In this document: positions 14,496 to 21,520 of the stretch, in pieces
Numbering within the stretch: position 1 is the stretch's first letter
Layout of the letters: every line of letters begins with the position of its first letter
Assembly: GCA_030018695.1 (NCBI GenBank)
Contig: JASEHI010000021.1
Span: forward strand, 1-36,329
DNA from: Anaerolineales bacterium
GTDB taxonomy: Bacteria; Chloroflexota; Anaerolineae; Anaerolineales; Villigracilaceae
Direction of reading: 5' to 3'
Length of the DNA stretch: 36,329 bases
Program-made: the position numbers and the translations under genes
The notes under the pieces: generated by a model
Seen by the model: the letters and a program-made list of their open reading frames with translations, nothing else
Told to the model about the DNA's origin: nothing
Databases searched by the model: none

Positions 14496-14524
14496 TTGAC
14501 CAGCGGGCCGATTTGTGGCATAAT
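14496..14524 (+). promoter_or_regulatory. Sigma-70-type promoter of the ileS T-box transcript
   Basis: A TTGACC -35 box (14496-14501), a 17-nt spacer and a CATAAT -10 box (14519-14524) lie just upstream of the T-box leader. Transcription would begin near 14531. It is divergent from the GH36 gene, whose start is at 14434. Confidence 0.75.
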
Positions 14525-14682
14525 TTGCCGTAATGGTAGCGCAATCGGTTACCATAATCTAATCCCTGAAAAGGCAATGATGGAAACGAGTAAGCCTGCG
14601 AAGGTTGACAGCGAGCCTGGGGATGGTGCGAGCCAGGACGGTCGAATGGGCTGAAAATCCTTCCGGAGCCGCGATTTGAAAT

Positions 14683-14708
14683 GTAAGACAAAATTAATTT
14701 TGTCCTAC
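14683..14708. repeat. Palindromic repeat inside the T-box leader
   Basis: GACAAAATTAATTTTGTC (14687-14704) is a perfect 18-bp palindrome. GTA and TAC at the outer ends extend it past one mismatch to 26 bp. It is a close relative of the GGACGAAATT palindrome in the GH36 gene and forms an extra hairpin between Stem I and the antiterminator. Confidence 0.75.
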
Positions 14709-14823
14709 AGGGTAGAAGAGCCGAAGTCATCCACCGTTATACGGATGCGAGTATAAACCTTTGGGTCGTACTCGACTGAGTGCCTGTCGTTTGACAGGAA
14801 GCAGAGTGGTACCACGAGCCATC

Positions 14824-14859
14824 ACGCTCGTCCCTGTATGGGATGAGCGTTTTTCTTTT
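14824..14859 (+). terminator. Attenuator (intrinsic terminator) of the T-box
   Basis: ACGCTCGTCCC (14824-14834) pairs with GGGATGAGCGT (14840-14850), 11 pairs with one G-U, followed by a T-rich tract. Its 5' side is shared with the antiterminator, as expected of a T-box switch. Confidence 0.92.
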
Positions 14860-14920
14860 GACGATCAAACCATTCGGCTAATGACCATGTGACTATATGA
14901 CTATCAGACTGGAGACTAAG

Positions 14921-17900
14921 ATGTTCAAACCAGTTTCTTCAAAGTTAGATGTAACCTCGATGGAAGAGGCAGTCCTTAGATTCTGGAAATCGGCCGAGAT
15001 CTTCAAGAAGACAGTCGAGCAGCGCGAAGGTGGGCCGGAGTACATCTTCTACGAAGGGCCGCCCACCGCGAACGGCAAGCCCGGTGTTCATCACGTGCTG
15101 GCGCGCGCCTTCAAGGATATGTTCCCGCGCTACAAGATCATGCGCGGCTACCACGTCTCACGCCGCGGCGGCTGGGATACGCACGGCCTGCCGGTCGAGA
15201 TCGAGGTCGAGAAGCAGCTCGGCTTCACCGGCAAAGGGCAAATCGAAGCCTACGGCATTGACAAATTTAACGAACTCTGCAAAAAATCGGTCTTTGCCTA
15301 CATCCAGGATTGGGAGAAACTGACCGACCGCATTGCCTTCTGGGTGGACCTGGAGGATGCCTACGTCACTTACACCAACGACTACATCGAGTCGGTCTGG
15401 TGGATCTTGAAAAACTTCTGGGACAAGGGCCTGCTCTACCAGGGTTACAAAGTTGTGCCTTACTGCCCGCGCTGCGGCACGCCGCTCTCGGATCACGAGG
15501 TGGCCCTCGGCTACGAAGACGCCACCGACCCCTCGGTCTTCGTCCGCCTGCCGCTGGTCGAGACGCCCGGCGCCTCGCTGCTGATCTGGACGACCACACC
15601 CTGGACGCTGCCCGGCAACGTGGCTGTCGCCGCCCACCCGGATGTCGAATACGTGACCATCGAGCGGAATCTAGCCGAGGGCGGCAGCGAGCGTCTCATC
15701 CTGGCGAAGCTATTGCTCGAGAAGGTTTTCCCCGGCGAAGAGGTCAAGATCGTGGATTCGTTCAAGGGGAAAAAACTCAAGGGCAAGCGTTACCAGCCGC
15801 TGTTCACCTTCATGCCGCCCGACAAACCGGCGCATTACGTGGTGTTGGGCGATTTCGTCACCACCGAAGACGGAACTGGCTTGGTGCACATGGCGCCGGC
15901 TTTCGGCGCGGAGGATATGGCTGCGGCGATGGAGTTCAATTTGCCGGTGCTGATGACCGTCGCGCCGGATGGCGCGTTCCTGCCCGAGGTCACACCCTGG
16001 CGCGGCATGTGGGTCAAGGATGCCGATCCGCTCATTATCCAGGATCTGCAAGCGCGCGGCCTGTTGCTCAAGTCCGAGTTGTATACGCACACCTATCCCT
16101 TCTGCTGGCGCTGCCATACCCCGCTGTTGTATTACGCGCGCGGTACGTGGTACATCCGCACCAGTCAATTCAAGGACAGGCTGGTGGCGCTCAATCAAAC
16201 GATCAATTGGGTGCCGGAGCATATCAAGACTGGCCGTTTCGGCAACTGGCTGGAAAACAACGTGGACTGGGCGCTGGGCCGCGAGCGTTACTGGGGTACG
16301 CCGCTGCCGGTTTGGGAGTGCGCGGATTGCAAGCATCAGGAGGCGGTCGGCTCGCGGTGTGAACTCTCCGAAAAGGCGGGCCGCGACCTCTCCGGCCCTT
16401 CGACAGGCTCAGGGCAAGGCCTCGAACTGCACCGCCCATACGTGGATAATGTCCATTGGAACTGCCCGAAGTGTAGCGGCCGGATGCAGCGCGTCCCCGA
16501 ACTGATTGACTGCTGGTTCGACTCAGGTTCGATGCCGGTCGCGCAGTGGCACTATCCGTTCGAGAACGAGGATAAATTCAATGAGCAGTTCCCCGCCGAT
16601 TACATCTGCGAAGCCGTAGATCAAACGCGCGGCTGGTTCTACTCGCTGCACGCCATCAGCACCTTGTTGTTCGACAGTGTGGCTTATCGAAACGTCATCT
16701 GCCTGGGCCATATCCAGGATAGCGAAGGGCGGAAAATGTCCAAATCACTGGGCAACATCGTCGAGCCGTGGGATGTGCTTCGGGTTCACGGCGCGGATGC
16801 CTTGCGCTGGTATCTTTATACGGCCACACCGCCCGGCAACGAGCGCCGCTTCTCTGGCGATCTGGTTGGCGAGGTGGTGCGCAACTTCACGCTTACGCTG
16901 TGGAACGTGTACTCGTTCTTCGTCCTGTATGCCAACCTGGATGAATGGAAACCGACGGTGGACGGAGGACAGTGGACGGTCAACGGTCCATTGTCCACTG
17001 TCTCATCTCTCGACCGCTGGCTGCTCTCGGAACTTAACACTCTCGTCAACGAGGTGACCCTAGCCTACGAAACGTATGACGTTCCCGGTGCAACCCGTCC
17101 CATTGAGGTTTTTGTCGAGCATCTCTCGACCTGGTACCTGCGCCGCTCCCGCCGCCGCTTCTGGAAGTCTGAATCGGACACCGACAAGCAGGCCGCCTAC
17201 AGCACGCTCTACACGGCATTGATCACGCTGGCGAAATTGCTCGCCCCGGCCATGCCCTTCCTGGCCGAAGAACTCTACCAGAACCTGGTGCGATCGGTTG
17301 ACCCGTCCGCGCCCGAGTCTGTCCATCTAGCCGAGTGGCCCCTGGCTGACGAGGCTCGAATCGCTGAATCGCTCAATCATGACATGGCGCTGGTGATGAA
17401 AATGGTCTCGTTGGGACATTCTGCCCGCCAGAAAGCCAATCGGAAAGTCCGCCAACCGCTGGCCGAGGCTGCATTTTCGGTCGGAAATGCGGACGAGCGT
17501 CACGCCGTCGAAGCCTATGCCAATTTGATCTCTGACGAACTCAACGTCAAGAAAGTCCGCCTGTTGAATGCCAGCACGGATGCGGTGACTTACGCCGTCA
17601 AGCCGCTGCCGAAGCAGCTCGGCCAGAAATATGGCAACAAATTCCCGGCCATCCGCGAAGCGATATTGAAGATGGACGCCGAATCGGTTGCGAGCACTTT
17701 GCTTACCGGTCAGCCGCTCACGGTCAAGGCGGCGGGCGAAACCTTCGATATTCTTGGCGAAGAGGTCGAAATCCACGCGGACGCCAAGGCTGGTTTTGCC
17801 GTGGCGAATGACGGCGCGTACCTGGCCGCGCTGGTCACCGAGCTGACGCCGGAGTTGATCGAGGAGGGCCTGGCGCGCGAGTTTGTCCGCCGCGTGCAGG

Positions 17901-18127
17901 ATTTGCGCAAGAGCGCCGATCTGGATGTAGCCGATCGCATAAAGTTATTCGTTGTCACCACCCCCGGCCTGACGAAAGCGATTACAGCCAACCAGGATTA
18001 CATCACCACCGAGACGCTGACGGTCGAGTTGGCTTTCGCTGCCCCGCCGGCAGGAGCGGTAGCGGTTGAAGACGAATTTGAGGCTGAGAAGATGAAGATT
18101 GGGCTTCTGAAGGCGTATTCTGCATGA
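14921..18127 (+). CDS. ileS: Isoleucyl-tRNA synthetase
   Basis: A class I synthetase of 1068 residues charging tRNA-Ile. The HIGH equivalent is G-K-P-G-V-H-H-V (His57-His58). K-M-S-K-S is at 605-609. The editing (CP1) domain lies between, and G-F-T-G-K-G-Q-I-E-A-Y-G-I places it with the eukaryote-like type 2 IleRS group, many of which resist mupirocin. ATG 14921 is chosen for GGAG 8 nt upstream rather than the in-frame ATG at 14897. Two stretches look foreign: residues about 492-499 (P-S-T-G-S-G-Q-G) and about 678-696 (a Gly/Thr/Val run), each coded by dispersed repeats. Expression is controlled by the T-box leader. Confidence 0.96.
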   Translation: MFKPVSSKLDVTSMEEAVLRFWKSAEIFKKTVEQREGGPEYIFYEGPPTANGKPGVHHVLARAFKDMFPRYKIMRGYHVSRRGGWDTHGLPVEIEVEKQLGFTGKGQIEAYGIDKFNELCKKSVFAYIQDWEKLTDRIAFWVDLEDAYVTYTNDYIESVWWILKNFWDKGLLYQGYKVVPYCPRCGTPLSDHEVALGYEDATDPSVFVRLPLVETPGASLLIWTTTPWTLPGNVAVAAHPDVEYVTIERNLAEGGSERLILAKLLLEKVFPGEEVKIVDSFKGKKLKGKRYQPLFTFMPPDKPAHYVVLGDFVTTEDGTGLVHMAPAFGAEDMAAAMEFNLPVLMTVAPDGAFLPEVTPWRGMWVKDADPLIIQDLQARGLLLKSELYTHTYPFCWRCHTPLLYYARGTWYIRTSQFKDRLVALNQTINWVPEHIKTGRFGNWLENNVDWALGRERYWGTPLPVWECADCKHQEAVGSRCELSEKAGRDLSGPSTGSGQGLELHRPYVDNVHWNCPKCSGRMQRVPELIDCWFDSGSMPVAQWHYPFENEDKFNEQFPADYICEAVDQTRGWFYSLHAISTLLFDSVAYRNVICLGHIQDSEGRKMSKSLGNIVEPWDVLRVHGADALRWYLYTATPPGNERRFSGDLVGEVVRNFTLTLWNVYSFFVLYANLDEWKPTVDGGQWTVNGPLSTVSSLDRWLLSELNTLVNEVTLAYETYDVPGATRPIEVFVEHLSTWYLRRSRRRFWKSESDTDKQAAYSTLYTALITLAKLLAPAMPFLAEELYQNLVRSVDPSAPESVHLAEWPLADEARIAESLNHDMALVMKMVSLGHSARQKANRKVRQPLAEAAFSVGNADERHAVEAYANLISDELNVKKVRLLNASTDAVTYAVKPLPKQLGQKYGNKFPAIREAILKMDAESVASTLLTGQPLTVKAAGETFDILGEEVEIHADAKAGFAVANDGAYLAALVTELTPELIEEGLAREFVRRVQDLRKSADLDVADRIKLFVVTTPGLTKAITANQDYITTETLTVELAFAAPPAGAVAVEDEFEAEKMKIGLLKAYSA
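16395..16415 (+). repeat. Dispersed 21-bp repeat in ileS (inverse of the tal-pgi copy)
   Basis: A near-palindromic 21-mer (GCCCTTCGAC, then AGGCTCAGGGC). Its reverse complement occurs at 6851-6870 in tal-pgi and at 32673-32692 before the ABC permease. Here it codes for P-S-T-G-S-G-Q-G between two conserved zinc-binding parts of the synthetase. Confidence 0.85.
16954..17007 (+). repeat. 7-bp (GGTGGAC) array with inverted half inside ileS
   Basis: Units GGTGGAC, GGAGGAC, AGTGGAC, GGTCAAC run into inverted units TGTCCAC and TGTCTCA. GACAGTGGAC (16968-16977) and GTCCACTGTC (16993-17002) form an exact 10-bp stem. It encodes a variable loop just before L-D-R-W-L-L-S-E-L in the start of the anticodon-binding region. 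Confidence 0.85.
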
Positions 18128-18313
18128 CACGATCTTGGCAGTTGCGATTGAGTGAGTAGCATGGAAACCCAGCCCGGCGGGGACAGGGATCCCTCACCGA
18201 GCAATGGTGAATTTACTGAATCTGTGTAGCGTGGGTCGCGCGTTATATATGACTTAGAGTACAATTAATACATTGTCACGCATCAAGTTCGACCTGCTTC
18301 TATTAGGCGCAAT

Positions 18314-18622
18314 ATGGACATAAACGATATAAAAGTAAAGATCCGCGCCGGGCGTTTCCGTTTCAGTTTACATGCCGAAATGGAGGCTGAAGCAGAAAAT
18401 CTGGACATTGCCCAGGTTGTTGAGGCCATTGTGAAAGGCGAAATCATCGAACAGTACTCGGACACGGGCCGCGGTGAAAGCTGCCTGATTGTGGGTTTTT
18501 CCAGAGATTTGCCAGTCCATACTGTTTGCGGATTACGGGCAGGTCATGTGATTATCGTTACCGTGTATATCCCCGGTCCACCCAGGTTTGTTGACCCATG
18601 GACAAGAACAGGTGCGAAATGA
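18314..18622 (+). CDS. DUF4258 protein (candidate MqsR/RelE-like toxin)
   Basis: A 102-residue protein with R-F-R-F-S-L-H-A-E-M-E-A-E-A-E-N-L-D-I, the E-x-I segment V-V-E-A-I-V-K-G-E-I-I-E-Q-Y, then G-R-G-E-S-C-L-I-V-G and a strand-rich tail V-I-I-V-T-V-Y-I-P. This is the DUF4258 pattern. The stop codon overlaps the next start (ATGA), a YgiT/MqsA-type gene, so the two are translationally coupled. The arrangement is that of a type II toxin-antitoxin pair, with this as the likely toxin. It is unlike the DUF4258 at 4581, which pairs with DUF2283. Confidence 0.8.
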   Translation: MDINDIKVKIRAGRFRFSLHAEMEAEAENLDIAQVVEAIVKGEIIEQYSDTGRGESCLIVGFSRDLPVHTVCGLRAGHVIIVTVYIPGPPRFVDPWTRTGAK

Positions 18623-18876
18623 AAGATCACGAAAATCAAAACTGCTATTATTGCGGTGGTGAACGGTTCGAGGAACGTCGTGTTCGCTACATTTACAATC
18701 GGGACGAGAACAATCTCTTTGTCCCGGATATGCCCGCCGATGTTTGCCTGAATTGTGGGATGGTTTATTATCACGGCCCCGCGCTGTTGAAGGTAGAGCA
18801 ACGCTTCAAAGCCATTTACCAAAACAAGGAAAAACCCGACCGTTATACTACTCTGCCGGTCATGGATTACGTATAA
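18619..18876 (+). CDS. YgiT/MqsA-type zinc-finger antitoxin
   Basis: An 85-residue protein with C-Y-Y-C-G-G and C-L-N-C-G-M, the two CxxC knuckles of the YgiT/MqsA N-terminal zinc finger. A short V-E-Q-R-F-K-A-I helix follows. It lacks the C-terminal Xre-type DNA-binding domain of full MqsA, as is common for YgiT-type partners of DUF4258 proteins. The start at 18619 (ATGA overlap, AGGTG upstream) is preferred over an in-frame ATG at 18598. Confidence 0.83.
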   Translation: MKDHENQNCYYCGGERFEERRVRYIYNRDENNLFVPDMPADVCLNCGMVYYHGPALLKVEQRFKAIYQNKEKPDRYTTLPVMDYV

Positions 18877-18908
18877 GAGCATAACATCTCAACAAACCGG
18901 GAAAACAG

Positions 18909-19484
18909 GTGACAGTCACCTTTTTCGAATTTCACCCTCTCACGATAGAACATTGGGACGATTTCGAGCGCCTCTTCGGCCCGCGCGGCGCCTGCGCGGG
19001 TTGCTGGTGCATGTACTGGAAACTGCCGCGCAAGGAATTCAACGCCGGACAGGGTGAAGGCAACCGCCTCGCCTAGAAAGCCAGCCTCGCTTCTGGCCGG
19101 ACCCCGGGCCTGCTCGCCTACGTGGATGACGTGCCGGCCGGCTGGTGCGCGGTCGAACCGCGTGAAGCCTACCCCGTTCTGGCGCGCTCGCGCATCCTCG
19201 CGCCGCTGGACGAGACTCCGGTCTGGTCGGTGACCTGCTTCTTCGTGGATAGGCGTTACCGCCGCCAGGGGTTGACCGTCGCCTTGTTGCGCGCCGTCGT
19301 GGATTACGTTAAAGAGCAGGGCGGCAAAATCGTGGAGGGTTACCCGGTCGAACCACGCCCAGGGCAAAAGACCTCGCCGGTCTTTATTTACACGGGAATG
19401 GCCTCTGCCTTCCGTCAGGCCGGATTTGTCGGGGTGGCGCGCCGTTCGGAGACGCGGCCAATCATGCGCTACTATCTGAAATAA
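18909..19484 (+). pseudogene. GNAT-family acetyltransferase interrupted by an in-frame TAG
   Basis: From GTG 18909 the frame reads 55 codons (F-E-F-H-P-L-T-I-E-H-W-D-D-F-E-R-L-F-G, C-A-G-C-W-C-M-Y-W), then TAG at 19074-19076, then continues to 19484. The second part holds the acetyl-CoA motif V-T-C-F-F-V-D-R-R-Y-R-R-Q-G-L-T-V-A-L-L and a C-terminal M-R-Y-Y-L-K. The two halves join in one frame as a protein of about 190 residues with a W/C-rich N-terminus typical of a GNAT subfamily. The TAG falls after N-R-L-A, where homologues continue without a break. Only a nonsense mutation, sequencing error or readthrough explains it. The second half could be translated alone from ATG 19122, but would lack its N-terminus. 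Confidence 0.75.
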
Positions 19485-19489
19485 AAATA

Positions 19490-19514
19490 CCCTCCCCCGT
19501 GAAACGGGGGAGGG
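19490..19514. terminator. Strong GC hairpin between convergent decayed genes
   Basis: CCCTCCCCCGT (19490-19500) and ACGGGGGAGGG (19504-19514) form a perfect 11-bp stem with a 3-nt loop, between the GNAT pseudogene and the convergent DegV fragment. No T-run follows on the plus strand; on the minus strand the hairpin is followed by TATTTTTATTT, which favours termination of minus-strand transcripts. Confidence 0.7.
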
Positions 19515-19530
19515 CAAGGGTGGGGGTCTT

Positions 19531-19860
19531 CTACATCAAATCTTCCACCAAATTCATCGGCAGCACCGCCGCGCCGACGATGCCCGGCCCAGCTCTGGCA
19601 GCCCAGGCAGCCGCCAGCACCTGGAAACGCTCGCCGCCGGAGAGGGTCATCGTGTCCACCACGGTGACTTCGGCTTCTTTGACCTGCTCTCCGCCCATGC
19701 GCGCTGTGTTGAATGTCTCGCTCAGGCCGGAGGAAATGTGCAGCGAGAGGATCTGTTTACTGGTTTCGGCCAGCTTGCGGTAGATATTTGCGAAGATGCC
19801 TTCGGAAGGCAGCGCAGGCGATGGGATGGCAAATGCCGGACTACGGGGACGAAACGGCAT
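19531..19860 (-). pseudogene. Fragment of a DegV-family fatty-acid-binding protein
   Basis: A minus-strand frame carries I-Y-R-K-L-A-E-T-S-K-Q-I-L-S-L-H-I-S-S-G-L-S-E-T-F-N-T-A, then V-T-V-V-D-T-M-T-L-S-G-G, which matches the central region of DegV proteins (I-L-S-I-H-I-S-S-G-L-S-G-T...V-D-S). Full DegV proteins have about 280 residues, starting with a V-T-D-S-T motif. Here that N-terminus and the whole C-terminal lobe are missing, and the frame stops soon after A-A-R-A-G. DegV binds fatty acids for phospholipid synthesis; this remnant should not. The upstream frame runs to 19926 and overlaps the lspA region, so its true 5' end is unclear. Confidence 0.72.
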
Positions 19861-19895
19861 CCCCTCTGGCAACATTATATGCATAGCGCTCAGGG

Positions 19896-19901
19896 TATAA
19901 T
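19896..19901 (+). promoter_or_regulatory. Candidate -10 box of the lspA promoter
   Basis: A perfect TATAAT lies 35 nt before the lspA start. The -35 region (TTATAT about 16 nt upstream) is a poor match, so support is moderate. Confidence 0.45.
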
Positions 19902-19936
19902 AAACTAAACCGAAACCTCGAAACATGGAGAAATGG

Positions 19937-20494
19937 ATGAAGTATTTACGTGATTATGGACTTTTGTTGGGGATGGCGGGCAGCATCATTATCCTCGACC
20001 AATGGACGAAGGCGCTGGTTCGAACTAACCTGCCCATCGGGGGAATCTGGATGCCTCTGGATTGGCTGCGACCGTATGCCCGCATTGTCCATTGGTATAA
20101 CTCCGGCGCGGCCTTCGGCTTGTTCCAGGATGGCGGGATGGTTTTTGCGATCCTGGCGTTGCTCGTCGCTGGGTTGATCCTGTATTATTTTCCGCACATT
20201 CCGCCGCGGGATTGGATGCTGCGTCTGGCGCTGGGGTTGCAATTGGGCGGCGCGACCGGCAATTTGATTGACCGCCTGACGATGAACTGGCGGGTGACTG
20301 ATTTCATCTCCATCGGAACTTTCCCGGTCTTCAACGTGGCTGATAGCAGCATCACCATCGGCGTGGGGGTGCTGTTGCTCGGGGTGTGGCTCAAAGGCCG
20401 CTCGGAGCAGGCTCACGCTGCGGCTGCGTTCGTCTCGGAGGCCGGCTTAGAGGCGGAACCATCTCTGGCTGTGGATGAGGCTCAGGGTGAGTGA
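19937..20494 (+). CDS. lspA: Signal peptidase II (lipoprotein signal peptidase)
   Basis: A 185-residue membrane aspartic protease that cleaves the signal peptide of lipidated prolipoproteins at the lipobox. Four hydrophobic segments are visible. The catalytic aspartates are in G-N-L-I-D-R (Asp112) and F-N-V-A-D-S-S (Asp136), and W-Y-N-S-G-A-A-F-G is the conserved loop. The start at 19937 has GGAG 6 nt upstream; 19925 is the alternative. An acidic, Ala-rich tail of about 35 residues extends past the last helix. It overlaps the pseudouridine synthase gene by 20 nt. Confidence 0.93.
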   Translation: MKYLRDYGLLLGMAGSIIILDQWTKALVRTNLPIGGIWMPLDWLRPYARIVHWYNSGAAFGLFQDGGMVFAILALLVAGLILYYFPHIPPRDWMLRLALGLQLGGATGNLIDRLTMNWRVTDFISIGTFPVFNVADSSITIGVGVLLLGVWLKGRSEQAHAAAAFVSEAGLEAEPSLAVDEAQGE

Positions 20495-21437
20495 TCGGGT
20501 CATTTCCTTCCATTACGAAGAAGAGAATGGCAGCCTGCCGGGCGACGATAAAGGCGAACGGCTGGACATCTTCCTCACCGCCCGCCTGCCGGAGTTTTCG
20601 CGTTCGCGACTGCAAGGTTTGATAAAGGACGGTTTTGTGACTTTGGACGGGGCGCTCGTGACGAAGGCCAGCCGCATCCTGGAAGCGGGCGCGCGGATCG
20701 AGTTGCGCATCCCGCCGCCCCAGCCGAGCAGACTGGTCGGGGAGCATCTCCCGCTCGATATCCTCTTCGAGAACGAGGATTTGATCGTAATTGATAAACC
20801 GGCCGGCATGGTCGTCCATCCCTCGCCCGGGCATGATAGCGGGACGCTCGTTCAGGCCGTGTTAGCTCACGCGCCGGATATCGAGGGGATCGGCGGCGAG
20901 GAACGTCCGGGTGTGGTCCACCGGCTGGATAAAGATACCTCGGGCTTGATCCTGCTGGCGAAGAACGAACGGGCGCACCGCTGGCTGCAGGATCAATTCC
21001 GCTTGCGCGAGGTGGAGAAAATTTACCTGGCATTGGTGGATGGCGCACCGCCGACGCCGGCCGGCCGCGTCGAAGCAGCCATTGGCCGTGACCCCGCGCA
21101 TCGAAAGAAGATGTCTGTCATGCCGCCGGGTAAAGGGCGGGAGGCGGTCAGCGAGTATCGCACGTTGGAAAGCTTCAAGGCGCACACGCTGCTGGAAGTC
21201 CATCCGCTCACCGGGCGGACGCACCAGATCCGTTTACACGTGGCATTTTTGGGATGCCCCATCGTTGGGGATAAGGTTTATGGTCGAAAGAAGCCAACGT
21301 TGGAAATCGAGAGACATTTTTTGCATGCGCAGCGATTGAAGATTGTGCTCCCAAACGAGGAACAACCGCGCACTTTCGAAGCGCCGCTGCCGGAGGGGTT
21401 AGAGGGGGTTTTGAGGTTGTTGAGAAATGGGTTATGA
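20475..21437 (+). CDS. RluA/RluD-family 23S rRNA pseudouridine synthase
   Basis: A 320-residue enzyme that converts uridine to pseudouridine in RNA, most likely large-subunit rRNA. An S4 RNA-binding domain (about 30-90, F-S-R-S-R-L-Q-G-L-I-K-D-G) precedes the catalytic domain. The catalytic aspartate is in H-R-L-D-K-D-T-S-G-L (Asp152), and the C-terminal G-R-T-H-Q-I-R-L-H motif is intact. Which site it modifies (RluD, RluC or RluA type) cannot be told from motifs. The start overlaps lspA, a pairing frequent in bacteria. Its stop codon lies inside a long inverted repeat. Confidence 0.9.
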   Translation: MRLRVSDRVISFHYEEENGSLPGDDKGERLDIFLTARLPEFSRSRLQGLIKDGFVTLDGALVTKASRILEAGARIELRIPPPQPSRLVGEHLPLDILFENEDLIVIDKPAGMVVHPSPGHDSGTLVQAVLAHAPDIEGIGGEERPGVVHRLDKDTSGLILLAKNERAHRWLQDQFRLREVEKIYLALVDGAPPTPAGRVEAAIGRDPAHRKKMSVMPPGKGREAVSEYRTLESFKAHTLLEVHPLTGRTHQIRLHVAFLGCPIVGDKVYGRKKPTLEIERHFLHAQRLKIVLPNEEQPRTFEAPLPEGLEGVLRLLRNGL

Positions 21438-21501
21438 GAAACGAGTAATGAGTAATGATTGCGCCGGAAACCTGTTTCTCGTTACTCGTTACTCATTTCT
21501 C
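21436..21501. repeat. 20-bp inverted repeat of 7-bp units overlapping the pseudouridine synthase stop
   Basis: GAGAAACGAGTAATGAGTAA (21436-21455) pairs with 21482-21501 at 18 positions plus two G-U pairs, with a 26-nt loop. Each arm is made of 7-bp units (GAGTAAT; ACTCGTT). The left arm begins at the TGA stop (21435-21437). A short TTTTC near 21507 follows, so it may also serve as a terminator. Confidence 0.75.
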
Positions 21502-21520
21502 GTAATTTTCAGGAGTCAAC

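Larger units (their letters stand above)
14531..14860 (+). promoter_or_regulatory. T-box riboswitch (isoleucine) upstream of ileS
   Basis: A leader of about 330 nt with the features of a transcriptional T-box that senses uncharged tRNA-Ile. The early part contains G-A-A-A-C-G-A-G-T-A, the S-turn side of the specifier loop, followed by a distal stem with GAGCCTGGGGATGGTG. The probable specifier is ATC at 14657-14659 within GAAAATCCTTCCGGAG, matching the isoleucine codon AUC. The T-box sequence AGAGTGGTACCACGAG lies near 14803-14818 and holds the tRNA-acceptor bulge. An attenuator follows at once. Uncharged tRNA-Ile would favour the antiterminator and switch on ileS. A palindromic repeat sits between Stem I and the antiterminator. 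Confidence 0.9.

Noticed and set aside
19074-19076. TAG recoded as an amino acid (alternative code)
   Set aside because: TAG ends other intact genes in this window, for example at 10541-10543, 24788-24790 and 32559-32561, and no suppressor or recoding element is seen.
19825-19865. Shared pieces (CTACGGGGAC; the inverse of CCAGAGGGG) between the DegV fragment and 6795-6828 in tal-pgi
   Set aside because: The two short matches are in different relative order and orientation, so a common repeat cannot be shown by eye.
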